Positions 1 to 5,342 of a stretch of 5,342 nucleotides of DNA are shown here, piece by piece; position 1 is the stretch's first letter; every line of letters begins with the position of its first letter. Both the position numbers and the translations under genes were made by a program. The notes below the pieces were generated by a model, which worked only from the letters and a program-made list of their open reading frames with translations, was not told where the DNA came from and did not search any database. The DNA comes from Candidatus Symbiothrix sp. (GTDB lineage: Bacteria > Bacteroidota > Bacteroidia > Bacteroidales > Azobacteroidaceae): positions 1 to 5,342 of the forward strand of contig JAISXN010000200.1 of NCBI GenBank assembly GCA_031270525.1. Reading direction: 5' to 3'.

Positions 1-13
1 ATAAAATTTATAT

Positions 14-43
14 TTTCAGCAAAAAACAAAGTTTTTAATTTTG
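14..43 (+). promoter_or_regulatory. Possible Bacteroidota-type promoter of the ATPase gene
   Basis: TAATTTTG at 36-43 fits the TAnnTTTG -7 consensus of Bacteroidota sigma-ABfr promoters. The upstream match is weak: TTTC at 14-17, 18 nt before the -7 box, instead of TTTG or TTG. The -7 box overlaps the left arm of the hairpin element, so folding of this element or binding of a protein to the dyad could affect transcription. In such an AT-rich stretch a chance match is quite possible. Confidence 0.25.
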
Positions 44-86
44 CGGAATCAGTTGTTTTTAATAACTTTACCGCAAAATTAAAACA
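33..86. repeat. Left flanking hairpin element of the ATPase gene
   Basis: A perfect 14-bp inverted repeat (arms 33-46 and 71-84, core TTTTGCGG/CCGCAAAA) encloses a smaller AGTT/AACT stem (51-54/64-67) with a 9-nt loop. Together they could fold into one long hairpin ending 11 nt before the ATPase start codon. The same roughly 54-bp element, diverged but clearly related, recurs at the gene's 3' end (1524-1577): the first 18 bases match at 16 positions and the last 16 match at 14. The structure and the duplication are seen directly. Its role (cassette boundary, dispersed REP-like repeat or operator) is inference. Confidence 0.75.
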
Positions 87-95
87 CTTCAAATC

Positions 96-1529
96 ATGAA
101 CGAAATAGTCGGCAGAAAAAAAGAAATAGAACTTTTAAAACGAATTGTAGAATCGGAAGAACCTGAATTTGTTGCTGTTTATGGACGGCGCAGAGTTGGC
201 AAAACGTTCTTAATCAAACAGTTTTTCAAAAATAAATTTACCTTCTATTTTTCAGGCAGCGAAAATTCAACAATGAAAACGCAACTTGAAAATTTCAAAA
301 TGGCGTTTCAAAACCACTTCAATATGATAACTCCAAGACCTGAAAGTTGGACTATTGCATTTGAAATGTTGCGAAAAGAACTTACTCGCACTCGAAAAAA
401 AGGACGGAAAGTAATTTTTATTGACGAAATGCCTTGGCTCGCCACTATGGGTTCAAATTTCATTCAGGCATTTGAGTATTGGTGGAATACTTACGCCTCG
501 TCAAATCCTGATATTTTGCTGATTGTATGCGGTTCTTCCACCTCGTGGATGCTTAACAAAATTATTAAAAATCGCGGCGGGCTTCACAATCGAGTTACAC
601 GGCAAATCTCCTTGCAACCATTTTCGTTAAAAGAATGTGAGGAATATTCCGCAAAACAAAAATTAAAATTGGACAGCAATCAATTGCTTGATTATTACAT
701 GATTCTGGGTGGAGTTCCGTACTATTGGCGGCAATTAGATAAATCGCTCGGATTACCACAAAATATTGATAATCTGTTTTTTAGAACTGATGCTATATTA
801 AAAGACGAATTTGCGGAAATTTACAATTCTCTTTTCAGAAACTCCGAAAAATACATATTGCTTATAATCGTGCTTGGTGAAAAACGGATAGGGCTTTTGA
901 GAGATGAAATAGTTACCTTTTCAAAACTCCCTGATGGAGGTGCAATTACGAAAATGTTGGAAGAATTGGAACAATGTGGATTTATTCGCTCGTATTATGC
1001 TTTCGGCAAGAAACAAAAGAACAAAACATATCAGTTAATTGATTTATTCTCATTATTTTACCTGAATTTCTTACACAATAAAAACAATAACAATAACGAT
1101 GAGCAATATTGGACCAACAATTTCAGAACACCAACCGTAAATACCTGGCGGGGTTATGCTTTTGAGCAAGTTTGTTTATGGCATATTTCTCAAATTAAAA
1201 ACAAACTCGGAATCAGCGGAGTATCAACTACTTATTCGTCGTGGAGGAGTGCAGACGAAAATGGGAAAAATACTACTCAAATTGACCTCGTGCTCAACCG
1301 CAACGACAATATAATTAATCTCTGTGAAATGAAATATGCAAAAGGCGAGTATGAAATTACGAAAGAGTACAACGACACGCTTCGCATAAGATACGCCACC
1401 TTTGCCAACCAAACAAAAACTCAAAAAACGGTTCATACGACAATGATTACGACTTTTGGCGTAAAGCAGAATATGTATTGGGGTAACATACAGAGTGAAG
1501 TAAAATTAGATGATTTATTAAAATTTTGA
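96..1529 (+). CDS. ATPase_2/DUF234 family ATP-binding protein with PD-(D/E)XK-like C-terminus
   Basis: A 477-residue soluble protein of the group often called archaeal-type ATPases (ATPase_2 plus DUF234). The N-terminus has the family's usual opening, V5-G-R-x-x-E. A Walker A motif GRRRVGKT follows at 30-37, Walker B VIFIDE at 106-111, and a CGSS sensor-like strand at 145-148. Residues about 240-320 look like a winged helix. An Asn-rich linker (N330-N334, encoded by alternating AAC/AAT) leads into the C-terminal domain. There D397 and E411-x-K413 are arranged like the active site of PD-(D/E)XK nucleases, so the nuclease core appears intact. The length is normal for the family and no frameshift is seen. 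The ATG at 96 is chosen because it gives the standard N-terminus; no Shine-Dalgarno precedes it. The family's physiological role is poorly defined, and a DNA-related or mobile function is commonly suspected. The gene is more AT-rich than the helicase downstream and is bracketed by two related hairpin repeats, which suggests acquisition as a unit. The family call is firm; the function is not. Confidence 0.9.
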   Translation: MNEIVGRKKEIELLKRIVESEEPEFVAVYGRRRVGKTFLIKQFFKNKFTFYFSGSENSTMKTQLENFKMAFQNHFNMITPRPESWTIAFEMLRKELTRTRKKGRKVIFIDEMPWLATMGSNFIQAFEYWWNTYASSNPDILLIVCGSSTSWMLNKIIKNRGGLHNRVTRQISLQPFSLKECEEYSAKQKLKLDSNQLLDYYMILGGVPYYWRQLDKSLGLPQNIDNLFFRTDAILKDEFAEIYNSLFRNSEKYILLIIVLGEKRIGLLRDEIVTFSKLPDGGAITKMLEELEQCGFIRSYYAFGKKQKNKTYQLIDLFSLFYLNFLHNKNNNNNDEQYWTNNFRTPTVNTWRGYAFEQVCLWHISQIKNKLGISGVSTTYSSWRSADENGKNTTQIDLVLNRNDNIINLCEMKYAKGEYEITKEYNDTLRIRYATFANQTKTQKTVHTTMITTFGVKQNMYWGNIQSEVKLDDLLKF

Positions 1530-1577
1530 TTTTGCGGAAACTATGTTTTCAAGACGACTTTCCGCAAAATAGAAACA
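1524..1577. repeat. Right flanking hairpin element of the ATPase gene
   Basis: A perfect 12-bp inverted repeat (ATTTTGCGGAAA at 1529-1540, TTTCCGCAAAAT at 1559-1570) with an 18-nt loop begins on the last base of the ATPase stop codon TGA (1527-1529). The 54-bp segment aligns in the same orientation with 33-86. Both ends match well, and the loops share TGTTTT and ACTTT blocks, though the middle needs small gaps. The stem may act as a transcript end, but no T-run follows on either strand, so it is not a standard intrinsic terminator. Confidence 0.75.
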
Positions 1578-1595
1578 AAGAAAAATAAAACATCT

Positions 1596-1626
1596 GCACC
1601 TAATGAGCGGTTGTGCGTTAGGCACC
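1596..1626. other. Short imperfect dyad with CCTAA/TTAGG arms
   Basis: CCTAA (1599-1603) and TTAGG (1618-1622) are inverted around a 14-nt centre, and GCACC is directly repeated at 1596-1600 and 1622-1626. GTTAGGC at 1617-1623 fits the 3' core consensus (GTTRRRY) of integron attC sites. The whole dyad is only about 31 bp, and no matching RYYYAAC core is found at attC distance upstream. It is recorded as a visible dyad with no assigned function. Confidence 0.3.
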
Positions 1627-1634
1627 ATAGAGGT

Positions 1635-1674
1635 ATTTCAAATTGTCACAGCCGTCATTGCGACAATTTGAAAT
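1635..1674. repeat. Strong hairpin in the ATPase-hydrolase spacer
   Basis: A perfect 13-bp inverted repeat has arms at 1635-1647 (ATTTCAAATTGTC) and 1662-1674 (GACAATTTGAAAT) with 14 nt between them. A further CA/TG pair inside the loop could extend the stem. It lies between the ATPase stop and the promoter of the next gene, a natural place to insulate the two transcripts. It lacks a following T-tract, so termination is possible but unproven. A TTG at 1643 that would open the downstream frame lies inside the left arm, which argues against that TTG being a start. Confidence 0.65.
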
Positions 1675-1686
1675 TTATTCATTATT

Positions 1687-1717
1687 TTTGTCAATTAAGG
1701 ATTTATTCTTACCTTTG
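1687..1717 (+). promoter_or_regulatory. Bacteroidota -33/-7 promoter for the hydrolase-lipoprotein pair
   Basis: TTTG at 1687-1690 and TACCTTTG at 1710-1717 are separated by 19 nt. Both match the TTTG (-33) and TAnnTTTG (-7) consensus described for Bacteroidota, with the usual spacing. A transcript starting a few bases after 1717 would have a leader of roughly 20 nt before the ATG at 1742. The promoter therefore also decides the start codon: the upstream TTG at 1643 would not be in this transcript. Confidence 0.7.
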
Positions 1718-1741
1718 GTTGACAAAAATACAAATAATAAG

Positions 1742-2530
1742 ATGATTCGATACCGAATTTTAAATACAGGCTTTTTTATTGTAGAAGGAGGAATTATGTT
1801 CGGCGCTATTCCCAAGCGGGCATGGAAAAAGATTTATAATGCCGACGATGAAGGAAATTGTTTGTTAGCAATGAATTGCCTGTTGGTTTGGACCAAGACC
1901 AGGGTTATTTTGTTGGACACCGGAGTCGGCGGCAAAGACTTGGGAAAATTGTCATATTACCAGTTTCTCAGGATGAAAGAAATAACAGATTTGATTCGCT
2001 TACAAGGTTTTAAACCGGAACAAGTGACTGATGTTGTACTTTCTCACCTGCATTTTGACCATTGTGGCGCTTGTACCCATTCGGTAAACGGACAGTTGGA
2101 AATCACTTTCCCAAATGCCCGGCATTGGGTAAGTAAAACCCAATGGGAGAACTACATGAATCCCAATGAATTGGAAATACATTCTTTCCGTCAACAAGAC
2201 ATGATGCCGGTTTGGAAATACGGATTGGTTCAATTGATAGACGGCGATTACGAATTATTCAAAGGTTTTAATCTGTCGCTTTTCGACGGACATACAAAAG
2301 GGCAAATCGTTTCATTTATTGAATTGGAAAATAAAGAATTATTGCTTTTCTCCGGCGATGTGATTCCTACGAAAGCAAATCTTCATGACGCATGGATTTC
2401 GGCTTACGATATCGAACCGTTGAAATCTCTGGATGCAAAAAAAACAATTAAAGAATGGACGGAAGGAGAGCGCGTAAGGCATGTATTTTATCATGATGCT
2501 TATGAAGCGGAAACGATTATTACACAATAA
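1742..2530 (+). CDS. Metallo-beta-lactamase-fold hydrolase (AHL-lactonase/YtnP-like group)
   Basis: A 262-residue cytoplasmic protein with no signal peptide. The dinuclear-metal ligand set is complete: HLHFDH (H102, H104, D106, H107), then H184 in DGHTKG, D206 in SGDVIP and H251 in FYHDAYE. Ligand spacing closely parallels AiiA-type N-acyl-homoserine lactonases. However, a proline (P209) follows D206 at +3, where AiiA has its catalytic tyrosine, so lactonase activity cannot be assumed and the substrate is unknown. The frame is open back to a TTG at 1643, which would add 33 residues. I prefer ATG 1742 because the added residues look non-homologous, the TTG lies in a hairpin, and a good promoter sits between the two. 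The N-terminus from MIRYRILNTG also matches how this Bacteroidota family usually begins. It is probably co-transcribed with the lipoprotein gene 16 bp downstream. The fold is certain; the substrate is open. Confidence 0.9.
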   Translation: MIRYRILNTGFFIVEGGIMFGAIPKRAWKKIYNADDEGNCLLAMNCLLVWTKTRVILLDTGVGGKDLGKLSYYQFLRMKEITDLIRLQGFKPEQVTDVVLSHLHFDHCGACTHSVNGQLEITFPNARHWVSKTQWENYMNPNELEIHSFRQQDMMPVWKYGLVQLIDGDYELFKGFNLSLFDGHTKGQIVSFIELENKELLLFSGDVIPTKANLHDAWISAYDIEPLKSLDAKKTIKEWTEGERVRHVFYHDAYEAETIITQ

Positions 2531-2546
2531 AAAATTAATATAGTTT

Positions 2547-3284
2547 ATGGAAAAATTTACCCGATTATTTGTATTTATAGTTATGGCGCTTCCTGTTTTT
2601 ACTTCCTGTAATTTTTCGTCGCGACATACGATTTACGGGAATTATCAGATTGTTGATAAAGAGATTAAGGTTGCAGATTATGACGAAATTGTACTGGGAC
2701 TTGCAGCGAATGTAATCTATCAACAGTTCTCCGATTCTATTCCTTACCTGCAAATTAATACCGACGACAATATTTTGCCTGCATTGGACGTAAGGGTAAA
2801 AGGTAATCAATTGATTATTGATGCAAAACCCGATTCTATAATTCGTTCGACCGAATTGACGATTTACACCAATTCAAGGAATTTGAAAAAAGCTCGGATT
2901 TACGGATCGGGAAACCTTTATTTGCGGGGGGAAGTAAATGCCAAAGACTTCGAACTGCGAGTCAGCGGTTCGGGCAATATTCGTACCGACAGTTTGTTGT
3001 GCGAAAGTCTGGACGCAAGTATTAGCGGTTCGGGCTACGCCAAGTTGATTGGAGCCGCTAAAGAATCATCATTTGCTATTAGCGGTTCGGGAAAAATCAA
3101 AGCGTTTGATTTTTTGGTGCAGTTTTTGGAATGTAAAATTTCAGGTTCGGGAAACATCGAAGTCTATCCGAAAGAAAAATTAGAGGCCTCTGTTTCAGGG
3201 TCCGGAAATATAATCTACAAAGGTGTTCCGGAAACCGTTAATTCATCGGTTTCGGGAAGCGGGAGGATACGGCAGACTGAATAA
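2547..3284 (+). CDS. DUF2807 (head GIN domain) lipoprotein
   Basis: A 245-residue exported protein. Residues 1-21 form a lipoprotein signal: a short basic start, a hydrophobic core, and a lipobox-like F-T-S-C with C21 as the lipidated residue. Phe at -3 is unusual but tolerated. No acidic cluster follows the cysteine (N-F-S-S-R), so the Bacteroidota surface-export signal is not evident and a periplasm-facing anchor is more likely. The remainder is a DUF2807 (putative auto-transporter adhesin, head GIN) domain. It starts with a conserved-looking strand region at about 40-110, then shows seven [SY]-G-S-G turns at residues 119, 140, 160, 179, 199, 217 and 236. The 18-21-residue period is what a single-stranded beta-helix would give. 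Family function is uncertain; the adhesin label is historical. The gene follows the hydrolase gene by 16 bp with no Shine-Dalgarno and is probably in the same operon. It ends 3 bp from the convergent helicase gene. Confidence 0.88.
   Translation: MEKFTRLFVFIVMALPVFTSCNFSSRHTIYGNYQIVDKEIKVADYDEIVLGLAANVIYQQFSDSIPYLQINTDDNILPALDVRVKGNQLIIDAKPDSIIRSTELTIYTNSRNLKKARIYGSGNLYLRGEVNAKDFELRVSGSGNIRTDSLLCESLDASISGSGYAKLIGAAKESSFAISGSGKIKAFDFLVQFLECKISGSGNIEVYPKEKLEASVSGSGNIIYKGVPETVNSSVSGSGRIRQTE
2901..3263 (+). repeat. Coding repeat array for SGSG turns in the DUF2807 protein
   Basis: Seven degenerate copies of a glycine-serine turn begin at 2901, 2964, 3024, 3081, 3141, 3195 and 3252, spaced 54-63 nt apart. 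Three share AGCGGTTCGGG exactly (2964, 3024, 3081), one is TCAGGTTCGGG (3141), and the others differ more. The DNA between turns is not conserved. This suggests structural constraint on a beta-helix with some recent homogenisation, rather than a young tandem duplication. Confidence 0.7.
3226..3258. other. Hairpin at the 3' end of the lipoprotein gene
   Basis: Arms 3226-3237 (TTCCGGAAACCG) and 3247-3258 (CGGTTTCGGGAA) pair over 12 positions with one mismatch, around a 9-nt loop. The hairpin lies inside the last codons of the lipoprotein gene, about 30 bp beyond the helicase stop as read on the minus strand. With only 3 bp between the convergent stop codons, any terminator must lie inside a coding region, so this is a candidate 3' end for helicase transcripts. 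No T-run follows on the minus strand. Because the arms overlap the last SGSG codons, the symmetry may be incidental. Confidence 0.35.
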
Positions 3285-3287
3285 TAC

Positions 3288-5342
3288 CTAAAGTAACTCC
3301 GTATATTCCCGGATGATTTCAATAATTTCCGGACCGAATTGGGCGATTTTCTTTTGTCCGATTCCATTGATTTCCAGTAATGATTTTTTATTGGCAGGTA
3401 AGTAGGTAACCATTTCATATAAGGCTTTTTGTGAAAAAACACCATAAGCCGGCACTCCCAATTCGGTAGCTTTTATCGTTCGCCATGCGCGTAATTGATT
3501 AAACAAAGCTTGATTAGGAATATTTTCATTGTCCATCGTTACGACTTTACGGACTTCTTTCGGTTTGGCTTTTTCGATAGCCGCTACCGCTTTGGCTTGA
3601 AGTAATTCCGTCAGACAAAAACCGTTAAGGCAAGCTGTAAGGCTCTCGTATTTGATTTTTGCATCGTCTTCAAAACGGTTTACAGCGTCATTCAGTTGTT
3701 TTTTAACGGTTTTGTTGTCGATATCGAGGTCGGCTTTGGATAAGGCGTCAAGAATAATCGTTTTGATTTTTTCGGAGAAATAACCGGCCGCTTTCCCAAT
3801 ACGAATTTGCAAAGCGGCATTTTGTTCCACATCAGGTTGTTGCAATAAAAATTGTCTGATTTGAGTCTGAAATTTATCGGCTATTTCCCAAATTTCGACG
3901 TGTAAAACCGGAAACATTTGACGGAATAAATTTTGCGTTAGGTTGGGAATACTTCCTTTATTTTCGTTGATTATTTTTTCGATGTATAAAATGCGATTGC
4001 GAAACTGTGTAAAACGGAACAAGTCCGTTAACAATTCCTGTTGATAAGCAATACGCGCCGAATTGAGCTGGGTTTCGTCGGGTTGATTTTGTTCGATGTG
4101 TTCCGTAAACCCTTTCACAGTGTGGTCGTTAATGATACTGTGGTGGTTGATAGGCGTGCTAAGTACCATTCCTTCAAGCGTTTTGCAACGGCTCAACGCA
4201 ACATATACCTGACCGTGCGCAAAAGAAGATTGCGCGTCAATAATGGCTCGTTCGAACGTCAATCCCTGGCTTTTATGAATCGTAATCGCCCACGCCAGCC
4301 GAAGCGGATATTGGGTGAACTTCCCTTCCGTATCTTCGGTAATTTCGTTGGTATCTGCATTCAGGGAATATTTTACATTTTCCCAAGTCATTTGTGAGAC
4401 GACAATTTCGTTTTCATCGCCGGGGCAAAGTACGAAAATAAATGGGTCTTCAATACGAGTTATTTTTCCTATTTTTCCGTTATAAAACAGTTTTTCCGGC
4501 GATGTATCGTTTTTTACAAACATCACTTGAGCGCCTTCTTTTACAATCAGTTCAAATTCGGTTGGATAGGAATATTCGGGAAAATTGCCTTCGATTTGGG
4601 CTTCAAAATGATATTCTTCGCCGTTCAATGATTTCAATTTGTTTTCGTTGATACGTTTTGCCTGTGCATTGTGGGTACAGAGCGTGATGTATCCTTCGTT
4701 TTCATTCGGTTGAAAACCGGGAGAATACCGTTGATTCAACCGTTCCAAAGAAGGTTTGTCGAGCCGGTTTTCACGGACTTGATTGAGTATGGAAATAAAC
4801 CGGTCGTCTTGTTGGCGGAAAACCTGAGTCAGTTCGATACTCACAAAAGAAGTTCCACGTAAAGCTTTACTACTGAAGAAATAAGGGGTATCGTAATGTT
4901 CATGTAAAAGTATACGTTCCTCTTCTTTCACAACAGGCGACAATTGCTGCAAGTCCCCAATCATCAACAATTGCACCCCTCCGAAAGGTTTGTCATTCCT
5001 GCGAAAACGGCGTAATACGGCGTCAATCGCATCCAGCAAATCGGCGCGCACCATACTGATTTCGTCAATCACCAGCAAATCAAGGCTACGGATAATATTG
5101 ATTTTCTCTTTGTTGAATTTCATTTGCTCCGATTTCAACCGGTCGATACCAATCAACGGACCGAACGGCAGTTGAAAGAAGGAATGAATCGTTACGCCAC
5201 GCGCATTAATAGCCGCCACCCCTGTCGGAGCAACAACGACCATACGTTTCAGCGGATGTTCCCGCAAATGATGTAAAAACGTAGTTTTACCCGTACCGGC
5301 TTTCCCTGTAAGAAAAATATGTTGTCCGGTGTATTGCACAAA
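3288..5342 (-). CDS. PIF1/RecD-like superfamily 1B DNA helicase with HRDC domain, 5' end cut off
   Basis: An ATP-driven 5'-3' DNA helicase of the PIF1 type, acting in replication, repair or resolution of DNA structures (family knowledge). Numbering from the GTG at 5339: Walker A GKAGTGKT 12-19; PIF1-type motif APTGVAA 37-43, then GVTIHS 48-53; Walker B DEISMV 92-97; GDLQQLSPV 128-136; ELTQVFRQ 169-176; NGKIG 287-291 in the 2B region; IHKSQG 354-359; VALSR with arginine 384. All helicase motifs are intact. Residues about 400-605 are helical, charged and not recognised. Residues about 612-680 are an HRDC nucleic-acid-binding domain (LRAWR near the start, INGIGQKK near the end). The frame continues to the window edge with a Phe codon before the GTG, and in the family more residues normally precede the P-loop. 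The true start is therefore outside the window and the GTG is probably an internal valine. It is convergent with the lipoprotein gene, with stop TAG at 3288-3290. Confidence 0.92.
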   Translation of the reverse strand, partial: FVQYTGQHIFLTGKAGTGKTTFLHHLREHPLKRMVVVAPTGVAAINARGVTIHSFFQLPFGPLIGIDRLKSEQMKFNKEKINIIRSLDLLVIDEISMVRADLLDAIDAVLRRFRRNDKPFGGVQLLMIGDLQQLSPVVKEEERILLHEHYDTPYFFSSKALRGTSFVSIELTQVFRQQDDRFISILNQVRENRLDKPSLERLNQRYSPGFQPNENEGYITLCTHNAQAKRINENKLKSLNGEEYHFEAQIEGNFPEYSYPTEFELIVKEGAQVMFVKNDTSPEKLFYNGKIGKITRIEDPFIFVLCPGDENEIVVSQMTWENVKYSLNADTNEITEDTEGKFTQYPLRLAWAITIHKSQGLTFERAIIDAQSSFAHGQVYVALSRCKTLEGMVLSTPINHHSIINDHTVKGFTEHIEQNQPDETQLNSARIAYQQELLTDLFRFTQFRNRILYIEKIINENKGSIPNLTQNLFRQMFPVLHVEIWEIADKFQTQIRQFLLQQPDVEQNAALQIRIGKAAGYFSEKIKTIILDALSKADLDIDNKTVKKQLNDAVNRFEDDAKIKYESLTACLNGFCLTELLQAKAVAAIEKAKPKEVRKVVTMDNENIPNQALFNQLRAWRTIKATELGVPAYGVFSQKALYEMVTYLPANKKSLLEINGIGQKKIAQFGPEIIEIIREYTELL

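Noticed and set aside
1083..1097. AAC/AAT tandem run as a phase-variable repeat
   Set aside because: The unit is a multiple of three (AACAAT) and only about 2.5 copies long. Slippage would change the linker length without shifting the frame.
1224..1436. Minus-strand open frame inside the ATPase gene
   Set aside because: It lies opposite the conserved PD-(D/E)XK region of the ATPase and shows no recognisable domain.
1529..1570. Rho-independent terminator after the ATPase gene
   Set aside because: The stem is good, but the loop is 18 nt and no T-run follows on either strand. It is better described as the second copy of the flanking element.
1652..1663. CGTCATTGCGA as a fragment of a dispersed REP-like repeat
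   Set aside because: The phrase is reminiscent of repeats seen in other genomes, but only about 11 bases match from memory and they sit in the loop of a different hairpin. There is not enough to call.
1643..1741. N-terminal extension of the hydrolase from a TTG start
   Set aside because: The TTG lies in a hairpin arm, the added residues do not resemble the family, and a good promoter sits between it and ATG 1742.
4041..5175. Several open frames of 60-118 codons on the plus strand opposite the helicase
   Set aside because: They are antisense shadows of a well-supported helicase gene, with Arg/Phe-rich, motif-free translations and no promoters seen.
5337..5339. GTG as the true start of the helicase
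   Set aside because: The frame stays open to the window edge, and the P-loop would begin only 12 residues in, shorter than expected for the family. It is more likely an internal valine.
1..5342. CRISPR array, tRNA or rRNA genes
   Set aside because: No regularly spaced identical repeats and no cloverleaf or rRNA-like sequence were seen. The only periodic signal is the coding SGSG array.

Overview
The window looks like Bacteroidota (probably Bacteroidales) chromosome. Four things point that way. A -33/-7 promoter of the TTTG...TAnnTTTG type lies before the second gene. No Shine-Dalgarno sequence precedes any visible start. There is a head-GIN (DUF2807) lipoprotein. The helicase is a long PIF1-type protein with a C-terminal HRDC domain, an architecture I associate with this phylum. 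The organism call is an inference from these traits; no rRNA or other taxonomic marker is present.

Layout from left to right: (1) 1-95 is AT-rich leader DNA containing a roughly 54-bp hairpin-forming element. (2) 96-1529 (+) encodes an ATPase_2/DUF234-type P-loop ATPase with a PD-(D/E)XK nuclease-like C-terminus. (3) A diverged second copy of the same 54-bp element overlaps the stop codon (1524-1577), so the ATPase gene is bracketed by direct repeats that are each inverted repeats. (4) 1578-1741 is a 164-bp spacer with a short TTAGG-type dyad, a strong 13-bp-arm hairpin and a good Bacteroidota promoter. (5) 1742-2530 (+) encodes a metallo-beta-lactamase-fold hydrolase. (6) 2547-3284 (+) encodes a DUF2807 lipoprotein, 16 bp downstream and probably co-transcribed with the hydrolase. 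(7) 3288-5342 (-) is a convergent PIF1/RecD-like helicase whose stop codon is 3 bp from that of the lipoprotein gene and whose 5' end lies beyond the window.

The genes do not form an obvious single pathway. The hydrolase-lipoprotein pair is a plausible two-gene operon (cytoplasmic hydrolase, exported lipoprotein), and the helicase is a housekeeping-type DNA maintenance gene read from the other side. The ATPase gene is visibly more AT-rich than the helicase and is flanked by its own repeat pair. It looks like a self-contained insertion or mobile cassette rather than part of a neighbouring operon. That bracketed ATPase unit is the most interesting thing in the window.
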